Positions 1 through 5,825 of a stretch of DNA of 6,535 nt are shown here, piece after piece. Origin of the DNA: Chloroflexota bacterium (GTDB taxonomy: Bacteria > Chloroflexota > Limnocylindria > Limnocylindrales > CSP1-4); the NCBI GenBank assembly GCA_021785115.1, contig JAJYGO010000284.1, positions 1-6,535 of the forward strand, in the 5' to 3' direction. The translations under genes were made by a program, and so were the position numbers. Every line of letters begins with the position of its first letter. Within the stretch, counting starts at the first letter, position 1. The notes under the pieces are model-generated. The model did no database searches. It worked only from the letters and a program-made list of their open reading frames with translations, and was not told the origin of the DNA.

Positions 1-39
1 CCGCTGCTCGAGGTGGTCGCGCGGCGCCCCTCCGGATAT

Positions 40-72
40 GGTGATGCCGCCGGGCAGCCCGGCGGCATCACC
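40..72 (-). terminator. Perfect 15-bp hairpin, likely terminator of the sedolisin gene
   Basis: Bases 40-54 and 58-72 are exact reverse complements (15 bp, GC-rich) around a 3-base loop. The hairpin lies 20 bp beyond the stop codon of the minus-strand peptidase gene, where an intrinsic terminator is expected. There is no clear U-tract on either side, so termination may be of the U-poor type often seen in high-GC bacteria. It could also act on a plus-strand gene ending left of the window. Bases 1-39 hold nothing I can assign. Confidence 0.6.
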
Positions 73-92
73 TCTCCTGGAATGTCCGGGTT

Positions 93-1655
93 TCAGTGGC
101 CGTTGACCGCAGCCACGAGGTCCGGCACCAGATTGGCGGCATTCGGCGTGCCCAGCCCCGTGACCGGGTCCCAACCCGTCGTCGCCGGATAGCCCGGGAT
201 CGACGGGTCGGTCTGGTTCGCGTTGCCCGTGGCGACGTCGTAGAAGTCGTTCGCGTAGCGAGTCGCGTCCGCGCCGATCTTGTACAGGCCGGGGTTGATC
301 AGACCCAACCCCCTGCCGTTGATCTGATCGGCGATGGCGACCAGTCCCGCCCACTGGGGGGTAGCGAGCGAGGTCCCGCCGATGTCCCACCAGCCGGCCG
401 AACAGGGCGTCCCGTTCGCGTCGCAGGTCACGTCGCTGGCGCTACCGTCGGGCGGCAGGGACAGGTAGACCAGGCCACCCGTGGCGGCACTGGCTTGGAA
501 GGCGACGTCGGGGACGCCACGCATGGCTCCGATCGTGGTGCTGCCGGACGGCAGGCTGTTCTGCCAGCTCGGCTTCGCGAAGTCCTGGCTGAACCCGCCA
601 CCGGAGAAGGTCCAAGCCACCTCGGCCGCACCCCCGAAGGCCGGATTGGAGCACTTGGCACCCACGCCGGGAACGATGTACGGGGTCCTCGGATCGTTCG
701 TGCCAGCCGTCGGGTCCGTGCAGAGGTAGGTCCCGCCTACGCCAGTCACGAGCGGATCGGAGGCTGGCCACTCCACGCTGGGATACGGGATCAGGAAGCC
801 GCCCTTGGCCACCGGCTGCTTGGTGCCGTTGGCCGTCCCGCCGTCACCCGAGGCGCCGAGCACAGTCACGCCGCTCTGCGCCGCTGAGATGAAGGCGTGC
901 CGCAACGTCATCAGGGATGCCACGCTGCCAAACGAGCCCTCCGCGGCAGCGAAGCTCTGCGAGATCACCTGTGCCAGGCCGTGATCGACCACGTACTGCT
1001 CGGCGGCCATCATCTGGACGAAGCCCTGCACCCCGAGGGTTTCGGCGGTGGGCGTGGTGACCAGCAGGATGTTGGCCATGGGGGCGATGGCGTGGGCGGT
1101 CTCGACGTCGAGCGACACCTCGAGCGCCCAGGCGCTCTTGTCCTCAAGATGGGTACCCTTGCCGGGCTGCGCGATGGTCGCGGGCGAGCCCTGCAACGCG
1201 AGCTGCGAGAAGGTCGGCATGCCCGCTGTGCACGTCACGCCTTCTTCGCCGCACATGGACTGCAGGCCGAAGGCCTGGTCGAAGACGTGCAGGTCATGGG
1301 CGATCGTGTCGCTACCGTAGCTGTCGACGATCGCGATGGTGATGCCCTGTCCCTCATGGTTCGCCGTGTAGAGCGGTCCCACGTTGTATGCCGACTGCAC
1401 CGCCTGGGGGGTGAAGCAGGTGCGCCCGACGGCCTCGCACTGCGGCTCACTCGGCGGGGTGGTGCCCGTCGAGACGAGCACGGCGTCCGAGTAGGTCGGG
1501 TGGATCGCCGGGACCGCTGCGTGCGGATGTGTCGTGGCGGTGGCACCTGCGGCCGCGCCCGCCGACAGCCACAACAGCGCCGCGACCGAGACCGCCACCG
1601 CGGGCCTGGCAAACGCGCCAAGGCGGCTGTGGGTCCGTTTGGATAGAACGCGCAC
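93..1655 (-). CDS. Secreted S53 (sedolisin/kumamolisin-type) serine-carboxyl peptidase
   Basis: Predicted exported endopeptidase of the sedolisin family, which uses a Ser-Glu-Asp triad, usually at acid pH. I place the start at the GTG at 1655 (520 aa) because GGAGGAGGG lies 8 nt upstream; an in-frame ATG at 1697 would add 14 Arg-rich residues and has only a weak ribosome site. Residues 1-40 form a signal peptide: basic n-region, hydrophobic stretch about 18-36, AxA-type cleavage near 40. The catalytic core starts near residue 80. Visible motifs are E179 and D183 (ALEVSLDVE), oxyanion-hole D271 (GASGDGG), nucleophile S429 (GGTSLATP), and the C-terminal calcium-site motifs FYDVATGN (D473) and GWDPVTGLGTP (D496). 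Only about 40 residues separate the signal peptide from the core, so the usual long activation propeptide is absent. There are exactly eight cysteines: 73/80, 135/142, 312/335 and 411/418, probably disulfides. It is transcribed alone, divergent from the Clp-N gene. Family assignment is secure; substrate is unknown. Confidence 0.93.
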   Translation of the reverse strand: MRVLSKRTHSRLGAFARPAVAVSVAALLWLSAGAAAGATATTHPHAAVPAIHPTYSDAVLVSTGTTPPSEPQCEAVGRTCFTPQAVQSAYNVGPLYTANHEGQGITIAIVDSYGSDTIAHDLHVFDQAFGLQSMCGEEGVTCTAGMPTFSQLALQGSPATIAQPGKGTHLEDKSAWALEVSLDVETAHAIAPMANILLVTTPTAETLGVQGFVQMMAAEQYVVDHGLAQVISQSFAAAEGSFGSVASLMTLRHAFISAAQSGVTVLGASGDGGTANGTKQPVAKGGFLIPYPSVEWPASDPLVTGVGGTYLCTDPTAGTNDPRTPYIVPGVGAKCSNPAFGGAAEVAWTFSGGGFSQDFAKPSWQNSLPSGSTTIGAMRGVPDVAFQASAATGGLVYLSLPPDGSASDVTCDANGTPCSAGWWDIGGTSLATPQWAGLVAIADQINGRGLGLINPGLYKIGADATRYANDFYDVATGNANQTDPSIPGYPATTGWDPVTGLGTPNAANLVPDLVAAVNGH

Positions 1656-1663
1656 GATCAACA

Positions 1664-1672
1664 CCCTCCTCC
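1664..1672 (-). promoter_or_regulatory. Shine-Dalgarno that decides the peptidase start
   Basis: On the minus strand this reads GGAGGAGGG, followed by 8 nt and then GTG at 1655. It lies inside the longer reading frame that begins at ATG 1697, and favours the internal GTG as the true start. The resulting signal peptide is also more typical in length. Confidence 0.6.
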
Positions 1673-1765
1673 GAGTACCGCGGGTCGGTCTCGCCATTGG
1701 CTCGGCGCTCGCCGCTCAGGCGACCGGGTTCGGCTCGCGCGTCATCGCTCCCCCGTAATGGTGGG

Positions 1766-1795
1766 GGTATGCGCCTGACGTGACCCCGCCGTCAA
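1766..1795 (-). promoter_or_regulatory. Candidate sigma70-type promoter for the peptidase gene
   Basis: On the minus strand TTGACG (1795-1790, 5/6 match to the -35 consensus) is followed after 18 nt by CATACC (1771-1766, 3/6 match to the -10). Transcription would start near 1758, giving a leader of about 100 nt before the GTG at 1655. The -10 is weak and this is a consensus match by eye only. Confidence 0.3.
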
Positions 1796-2049
1796 GGGGT
1801 GATGGGCGATGCTGCGGTGTCCCCACGCACCGCCGCGCCGCACGGATCGTGCTGGCTCTGGATGGCACCCAAGTAAGCCCCGGTGAAGCCGCGTCACCTA
1901 CCCTTCCCGATTTTCCCCCGGGCAACGCACCGCGCCAGGAGGCGGGGCGGGTTCGAGCGGGCGACCCGGGGGGCTGGCTGACCATACTTGCGTCGCCCGC
2001 CTCCCCCGCGCCACCCCGTGGCGCCGGCGGCACTCTGCGTGCCGGGAGA

Positions 2050-2103
2050 TCCGGTCCGGCCAGCACTACTGATCGGCAGGGGACGCACTAGCGGCCGGCC
2101 GGA
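2050..2103. other. Bulged 11-bp inverted repeat in the leader region
   Basis: TCCGG (2050-2054) pairs with CCGGA (2099-2103) and CCGGCC (2056-2061) pairs with GGCCGG (2093-2098), leaving T2055 bulged and a 31-nt loop. Two smaller perfect hairpins (2008-2024 and 2028-2044) come just before it. Chance GC-rich pairing remains possible. Confidence 0.35.
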
Positions 2104-2190
2104 CGCGGGATTGAGGGTCAGGGCCTGCCCGTGGCGGTTCCGGGTGCGACCTCACGCGACCCTGTCCTGCCCCTCGCTCGCCCCGCGAGA

Positions 2191-2223
2191 CTCGAGGGCT
2201 CCGGCAGGAGCCGGGCCCTCGAG
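2191..2223. other. Strong bulged stem-loop upstream of the Clp-N gene
   Basis: CTCGAGGGC (2191-2199) pairs perfectly with GCCCTCGAG (2215-2223). After a single bulged T (2200), CCGGC (2201-2205) pairs with GCCGG (2210-2214) around an AGGA loop. The result is a nearly continuous 14-bp stem about 190 bp before the Clp-N start. No U-tract follows on either strand, so I do not call it a terminator with confidence. It may be part of a leader RNA, a small RNA or a protein-binding site. Confidence 0.5.
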
Positions 2224-2402
2224 CGTGATGGCTTCCTTCTTGTCGATGGCTCTACCCACCAGGCGGACTTCACCTTCACCAAGCAGGGTCGGCTGCGGAG
2301 AGCCTGACGCAGCTCCCCGCCGTCCAGGTCCAGGAGGCATGATTGACGCGCAATCGTCGATGCCTGGCAGCGCGGCTGGTCCGTCGGCCGCTGAGGAGTA
2401 TC

Positions 2403-2410
2403 GGAGGTGG
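2403..2410 (+). promoter_or_regulatory. Strong Shine-Dalgarno fixing the Clp-N start
   Basis: GGAGGTGG followed by 4 nt and GTG at 2415 (7 nt from the GGAGG core). The frame is open further upstream to an ATG-like start at 2343, but that extension has no ribosome site and is not part of the Clp-N fold, which starts within three residues of the GTG. Confidence 0.75.
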
Positions 2411-2414
2411 CGGC

Positions 2415-3359
2415 GTGCAGCGCTTCGACCAGCTCACCGATGCGGCGCGCAAGGCCCTGACGCTCGCCCAGGATGAGGCGTCACGCCCCTGCATCGGGAC
2501 GGAGCACCTCCTCCTCGGCCTCATCCGGCTGCCCGATTGCGTCGCCGGACGCGCGCTGGAGAGCATGGGCGCGCCGCTCTCCCATGTGCAACGGGCGGTC
2601 GAGCACAGCGTAGGCAAGGACGATCGCCCCGTCCGCGGCGAGGTCGGCCTGACCGAGCGCGCCAAGCGCGTGATCGAGCTGGCCATCGACGAGGCGCGCC
2701 AGATGGGCGCGGGCGATTTCACCACGGGCCACCTGCTGCTCGGGCTCCTCGGTGAGGGCGAGGGGATCGCCGCGTCCGTCCTGCACGCGTTCTCGATCGA
2801 CCTCGACACGGCCCGCGAACAGGTGCGGCGCATTCTCGCCGCGGGCGACGCGTCAGAGGACGCGGGCGGGAACGTCGCCCCGCTGGTCGCCGTCGGCACG
2901 CTGCCCCCCGAGGAGGCCCGGCGGTTCCAGGAGCAGTGGGGTCGATTTGCGGGCCTCACCGCGGGTGCGCTCGACCGCGTCGTCACCATCGGACAGACGG
3001 CATCCGATGCCGGCGTCAGGCTCGAGCTGCTCGCCCTCGAGGTCCGTGCTGCGGGATGCGTGCTCCACTGGCGGGCCCACACCGCCGCGCGCCTAGTCGT
3101 TCGGCCCGAGTTCGTCGTGCGCGACGACGCCGCCACGGACTACACGGTCAGACCCGCAGGATCGAGCGGTAGCCTGGGCGACCAGCAGGGACAAGCACTA
3201 ATCGTGCCGGCACCGCCGGGCGCGGCCCACACGATGCGGATCGAGGTCCACGCCTTCGGCGCCCGTCGCATGCCGCTGCCGCCGGGCGTACCTCCGCCGC
3301 CGACCGAGGAGATCCACGGTGCATGGCGGTTCGAGTTCTCCATGCGTGAGCGGCGCTGA
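2415..3359 (+). CDS. Double Clp-N repeat protein with C-terminal beta-sandwich-like domain, no AAA+
   Basis: A 314-aa protein whose N-terminal half matches the substrate/adaptor-binding N-domain of ClpC-type AAA+ unfoldases. Repeat 1 spans residues 3-66 (FDQLTDAARKALTLAQDEA, then IGTEHLLLGL); the conserved linker RPVRGEVGLTERAKRVIELA is followed by repeat 2 to about 141 (HLLLGLLGEGEGIAA). The family's Walker A/B motifs and ATPase domains are missing. After an acidic, flexible linker (about 142-160), residues 200-312 look like a beta-strand-rich, perhaps Ig-like, domain (LELLALEV, CVLHWR, RPEFVVRDD, MRIEVHAF, WRFEFSM) with a proline-rich loop at 287-297. I do not recognise that domain. In Bacillus ClpC each repeat binds phosphoarginine through a glutamate; here repeat 1 keeps E30 (GTEH) but repeat 2 has G105 (TTGH). 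No signal peptide or TM segment is seen. Start chosen by the strong SD. The Clp-N call is secure. A role as adaptor, anti-adaptor or sensor of damaged proteins is inference. Confidence 0.88.
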   Translation: MQRFDQLTDAARKALTLAQDEASRPCIGTEHLLLGLIRLPDCVAGRALESMGAPLSHVQRAVEHSVGKDDRPVRGEVGLTERAKRVIELAIDEARQMGAGDFTTGHLLLGLLGEGEGIAASVLHAFSIDLDTAREQVRRILAAGDASEDAGGNVAPLVAVGTLPPEEARRFQEQWGRFAGLTAGALDRVVTIGQTASDAGVRLELLALEVRAAGCVLHWRAHTAARLVVRPEFVVRDDAATDYTVRPAGSSGSLGDQQGQALIVPAPPGAAHTMRIEVHAFGARRMPLPPGVPPPPTEEIHGAWRFEFSMRERR

Positions 3360-3400
3360 GCCTCGCAGCGAATGCATGTGACCTGTCTTCGAGGCCGCTG

Positions 3401-3432
3401 GACGGTTCGCGGCGGCGGTCGCGAGTGCCGTC
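3401..3432. terminator. Possible shared terminator between convergent genes
   Basis: The 87-bp gap between the convergent Clp-N and SRPBCC genes contains an imperfect stem. GACGG pairs with CCGTC, and TTCGCG pairs with CGCGAG (one G-T pair) after a two-base bulge, around an 8-nt GC-rich loop. Position suits a bidirectional terminator. There is no U-tract and the stem is imperfect. Confidence 0.35.
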
Positions 3433-3446
3433 ACGAAGGCATACCC

Positions 3447-4004
3447 TCAGAAGGCGGGCTGTGGCACCTTCGGCTCGGCGAGCGCGGCGAGGTTGTCGAG
3501 CAGCTGCTGCGCCACGCGCTCGAGCGCCGTCTGCAGCGCGGGGCGGCCAAAGATGTGTTCCAGGAGGACGAGCGTGCCCGACTCCTCGCACACGATGTCG
3601 ATCGAGCAGCGCGTCGCCTGGCCCGCCGGGGCGAACCGGTAGATCCAGTCGCTCGTGCCGCCGTACTCGGTGCAGTCGACGCGGATGTACACCAGCCGTC
3701 GTGCATCGGCCGCCACGACGCTGCCCTTCCCGGCGAACTGCAGCCCCAGCATCCTGAGGGTCGTCTCGAAGGTCGTGCCGACCCGATCGAGCGGGCCGTT
3801 GACGCTCCGCATCTCCATGTTCGGGTTCCAGCCAGGCAGCCACTCGATGTCGCGGGTCAGCTCGAAGACGTGCTCGATGGGCGCGCTGACCAGCCGCTCG
3901 TGGTGAACGTGTACCGTCCCTTCGCCGTCCACGCCCCGGGGAGGGGCTCGCCCGACGGTTCGCGCGCTGCGAGCGGCACCGATGGTTCCGATGATGGGAC
4001 GCAC
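3447..4004 (-). CDS. SRPBCC (START/polyketide cyclase-like) family protein
   Basis: A 185-aa cytoplasmic protein. The SRPBCC helix-grip fold covers about residues 30-175: an opening strand (VHVHHERLVSAPIEHVFELT, 31-50), the typical W-x-x-x-W-N-P turn (WLPGWNP, 55-61), then antiparallel strands (VGTTFETTLRMLGLQF, VVAADARRLVYIRVD, DWIYRFAP, TRCSIDIVCE) and a long C-terminal helix (155-177) that closes the hydrophobic cavity. Members bind or transform lipophilic ligands; the ligand cannot be read from sequence. I start it at GTG 4004 because GGGAGGTGG lies 5 nt upstream, although the frame is open to 4169. This leaves an Arg/Gly-rich N-terminal tail of about 30 residues before the fold, so a later start at GTG 3933 cannot be excluded, but it has no ribosome site. 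It lies 240 bp downstream of the alpha/beta hydrolase on the same strand and converges with the Clp-N gene. Co-transcription is possible but not shown. Confidence 0.85.
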   Translation of the reverse strand: MRPIIGTIGAARSARTVGRAPPRGVDGEGTVHVHHERLVSAPIEHVFELTRDIEWLPGWNPNMEMRSVNGPLDRVGTTFETTLRMLGLQFAGKGSVVAADARRLVYIRVDCTEYGGTSDWIYRFAPAGQATRCSIDIVCEESGTLVLLEHIFGRPALQTALERVAQQLLDNLAALAEPKVPQPAF

Positions 4005-4009
4005 GCCGA

Positions 4010-4018
4010 CCACCTCCC
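4010..4018 (-). promoter_or_regulatory. Shine-Dalgarno deciding the SRPBCC start
   Basis: On the minus strand this reads GGGAGGTGG, then 5 nt, then GTG at 4004. It is inside the longer open frame reaching 4169 and argues that the upstream part is not translated. Confidence 0.65.
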
Positions 4019-4153
4019 GGGGACGCTCCGCCGCGGATCGGTCCCGCCAGTGGCTCGGCGCGGTCGGGGCGGCCTGGGCAATCGGCCGCGCGTCGACGCC
4101 CCCCGCGTGCCGGGCCAGCATGCGCCAGCTCCACCCCAGCACAAGTGCCGATC

Positions 4154-4175
4154 GGCGGCAAAGGAACAAGCCGCC
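4154..4175 (-). terminator. Weak candidate terminator after the hydrolase gene
   Basis: A perfect 6-bp GGCGGC/GCCGCC stem with a 10-nt loop lies 69 bp past the hydrolase stop, in the 240-bp gap before the SRPBCC gene. A 10-bp palindrome, GCCGATCGGC (4147-4156), overlaps it. There is no U-tract. If it works, the two minus-strand genes are separate transcripts. Otherwise the gap (4005-4244) shows no gene and no clear promoter. Confidence 0.22.
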
Positions 4176-4244
4176 CGGGGATCGGCCACGCCTGCGGGGT
4201 CCCGTAAGGGCCCTCGGGTTCGGTGCCAGGACACGCGCTCGCGG

Positions 4245-5108
4245 CTACCGCTGGGCGCGGGCGACCTTCAGGGTCTCTCGCACGATGGCGTCGAACGCGC
4301 GGGACGTGGGAAGCGGGATCTCGTGGCCATACCCCTCGAGGAGGGTGAGCGTTGCGGCGTAGCCCGCGGCGGTGAGCGCCGCGTGGAACCCGATCGAGCC
4401 CCCGGGTGGCACGTCAGCGTCATCGGCGCCGTGCAGGAGGGAGACGCGGAGGCTCGGGTTGCCGCCCAGGTGCGTGAAGGGGTTCATTGCGTCGTAGCGG
4501 GCTGGGTCGGTCTGCCGCAGAGCGGGCCGCGGATCACCAGGACAGAGGGTCGGGTCATACGGACCGGCCACCCCCACGAGGGCGGCCGGCAGGGCTGACA
4601 CACCGCCTTCCGCGCAGTCACCACCGAACCGATCGCCGGCCAGCGCCACCAGGGCCCCATGGACCGCGCCAGCCGAGATGCCGAGCACGGTGATCCGCGC
4701 GGGATCGCCGCCGTACCCGGAACCCGTCGCTCGGGCGAACCGAACCGCGCAGGCGGCATCCTCAACGCCGCCGGGCCGCTGCACCTCCTCTGCCCGGAAC
4801 CCGACGTTGAACACGACGACCCCGCGCGGGGCGATCGCCTTCGCCAGAGGGCTCCAGTCGGATCGGGAATCGCCGAGCCCATGCAGGATGACCACGATGG
4901 GCCAGAGGCCAGGCTCCCGAGGGGCGTAGACGTCGAGCTGCTGCGCGGACGAGTAGTAGAGGCCCGTGACCAGCGTGATGGGCTCGATGGGGGTCGGGCG
5001 CACGAGCGGTGACGCGGGCGCGCCCGAGCGGGACGTGGGCGGCTGGGTTACCGAGGTGCCCGATGGGGTCTGGCCGTCGCGGGGAGCGAACAACGATTGA
5101 GACGACAC
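4245..5108 (-). CDS. Alpha/beta hydrolase (esterase/lipase-like)
   Basis: A 287-aa serine hydrolase, probably acting on ester bonds of small substrates. The fold is clear from the strand LDVYAP followed by the oxyanion motif in IVVILHGLG (H76-G77), the region VEDAACAVRFA before YGGDPARITVLGISAGA with the nucleophile elbow G-I-S-A-G (S145), the acid in HGADDADVPP (D230), and the histidine in GYGHEIPL (H262). The YGGDP...GISAGA pattern resembles carboxylesterase/BD-FAE-like enzymes, but the oxyanion motif is HGLG rather than the HGGG of the hormone-sensitive lipase family. Residues 1-45 are a Ser/Thr/Pro-rich, probably disordered tail without a signal peptide. Cysteines 165 and 189 flank the cap region. 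The start is GTG 5108, with GAGGAA 6 nt upstream. The frame is open to 5471, but that would run into the divergent signalling gene. The substrate is unknown. Confidence 0.87.
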   Translation of the reverse strand: MSSQSLFAPRDGQTPSGTSVTQPPTSRSGAPASPLVRPTPIEPITLVTGLYYSSAQQLDVYAPREPGLWPIVVILHGLGDSRSDWSPLAKAIAPRGVVVFNVGFRAEEVQRPGGVEDAACAVRFARATGSGYGGDPARITVLGISAGAVHGALVALAGDRFGGDCAEGGVSALPAALVGVAGPYDPTLCPGDPRPALRQTDPARYDAMNPFTHLGGNPSLRVSLLHGADDADVPPGGSIGFHAALTAAGYAATLTLLEGYGHEIPLPTSRAFDAIVRETLKVARAQR

Positions 5109-5261
5109 GGCGGGTTCCTCGGGAATCCTGGGCGGGTTGGTTGGCCTGAGGTAGAGCCGCGGGTCCCGATTGCTGGTTCTGGTAGGCGTCCGCGCCGGTC
5201 TGCGCGGCGGCGGAGCCCACCCCAACAGATGGGTGTGGCGTGATGGGCTGGCCGGCGCACA

Positions 5262-5290
5262 TTCCCAACGAGCACCCCCTCTGGTATCGT
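5262..5290 (+). promoter_or_regulatory. Candidate promoter of the PAS-GAF-EAL gene
   Basis: TTCCCA (5262-5267) and TATCGT (5285-5290) are 17 nt apart, each 4/6 to sigma70 consensus, and the -10 is preceded by TG one base upstream (extended -10). It sits in the 234-bp divergent gap (5109-5342), about 50 nt before the GTG at 5343. No matching minus-strand promoter for the hydrolase was found there. Assigned by eye only. Confidence 0.33.
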
Positions 5291-5342
5291 CCCGGCAGTT
5301 GGCCAAGACGCCAGGCACCGACCGACGGGGGAGTCGACCCGC

Positions 5343-5825
5343 GTGGGACCAGGACGACCGGTCGCCCGGGAGCCATCGCCGTTCCGGCTGGTTCTCGTGT
5401 ACGCTCTCGGGGCGGTCCTCTGGAGCGTCGTCAGCATGGCGGCCCCTCAGATCGACATGCTCCCGTCCCACCTGGCCTTCGTGGCTGTCACCTCGATCCT
5501 GCTGTATGGCCTCCTGCGGCGGCGCGCCCGTGCCCTGGCGCGCGCGGAGGCGGAGCGGGGTCGGCTCGTGGCCGTGGTGGAGCAGGCCTCAGAGTCGATC
5601 ATCCTGACCGACGCGCAGGGCACGATCGAGGACGTGAACGCGGCGTTCGAACGGCAGAGCGGGTACGCGCGCCACGAGGTTATCGGGCAGAACCCGCGGA
5701 TCCTCAAGAGCGGCGTCCAGTCCGACGCGTTCTACCGTGAGCTGTGGGCCAGACTCGGCGACGGCCGAGTTTGGCGCAGCGCGTTCGTCAACCGCCGCAA
5801 GGACGGCACCCTGTTCGCGACATAG
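5343..5825 (+). CDS. Two-TM PAS sensor: N-terminal part of a PAS-GAF-EAL gene cut by an in-frame TAG
   Basis: Starts at GTG 5343 with GGGGGAG 9 nt upstream, giving 160 aa before TAG at 5823. Residues 15-34 and 43-58 are hydrophobic membrane segments joined by a short loop, followed by an Arg-rich cytoplasmic boundary and a linker helix (59-80). A PAS domain starts near 76 and is strongly typical: ESIILTDAQGTIEDVNAAFE, SGYARHEVIGQNPRILKSG, and VWRSAFVNRRKDGTLF. The stop falls inside the PAS domain, at the family's LYWEEATISPV-like strand, where a glutamate codon is usual. The same frame then continues with the rest of PAS (AVIGPLRDAAGRVTHYAATYRDVT), GAF and EAL. The product as written lacks the last PAS strands and any output domain, so it is probably non-functional unless the TAG is read through or is a sequence error. 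The intact protein would sense a signal through PAS/GAF and act in cyclic-di-GMP turnover. Confidence 0.82.
   Translation: MGPGRPVAREPSPFRLVLVYALGAVLWSVVSMAAPQIDMLPSHLAFVAVTSILLYGLLRRRARALARAEAERGRLVAVVEQASESIILTDAQGTIEDVNAAFERQSGYARHEVIGQNPRILKSGVQSDAFYRELWARLGDGRVWRSAFVNRRKDGTLFAT

Larger units (their letters stand above)
1656..2414. other. Long divergent intergenic region with several hairpins and no convincing gene
   Basis: About 760 bp separate the starts of the divergent peptidase and Clp-N genes. Short frames are open on both strands, as expected at this GC content, but none has a good ribosome site together with a recognisable product. The right half holds stem-loops at 2008-2024 (7 bp, CCC loop), 2028-2044 (6 bp, 5-nt loop), 2050-2103 (11 bp with a one-base T bulge and a 31-nt loop), 2191-2223 (14 bp with a one-base T bulge) and 2292-2313 (6 bp, 10-nt loop). 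The left half has a candidate minus-strand promoter and a short GGTGA/TCACC hairpin (about 1881-1898) followed by a pyrimidine-rich run. The region probably holds both promoters and a structured leader or small RNA. I could not match it to a riboswitch class I know. Confidence 0.45.

Noticed and set aside
96..1646. Long plus-strand open frames opposite the peptidase gene
   Set aside because: Arg/Gly/Ala-rich translations without recognisable domains. They exist because the codon bias of the minus-strand gene removes antisense stops, and the minus-strand product carries all S53 motifs.
1750..1767. CCCCC/GGGGG hairpin upstream of the peptidase gene
   Set aside because: Only 5 bp with an 8-nt loop, and it overlaps the candidate -10. 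Likely chance in this composition.
1780..2091. Short open frames in the intergenic region, on both strands
   Set aside because: No ribosome site and no recognisable product. The composition is what random GC-rich DNA gives.
2152..2340. A 62-aa minus-strand frame with a protein-like middle (VRLVGRAIDKKEAITLEG)
   Set aside because: No SD before its ATG, and its second half is the 2191-2223 hairpin. I could not tie it to any family.
2343..2414. Upstream N-terminal extension of the Clp-N protein
   Set aside because: The 24 extra residues are Arg-rich, precede the known start of the Clp-N fold, and lack an SD, whereas GTG 2415 has a strong one.
2339..2476. Possible leader peptide (ATG 2339) overlapping the Clp-N start
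   Set aside because: The GGAGG before it ends one base from the ATG, too close to serve as its ribosome site, and the translation is low-complexity. Translational coupling is possible but unsupported.
2276..3136. A 286-aa minus-strand open frame opposite the Clp-N gene
   Set aside because: Ser/Arg/Ala-rich composition with no domain, lying opposite clear Clp-N repeats.
3372..4598. A 408-aa plus-strand open frame covering the SRPBCC and hydrolase genes
   Set aside because: It spans two well-supported minus-strand genes and their gap, has low-complexity composition and no SD. It is an antisense shadow.
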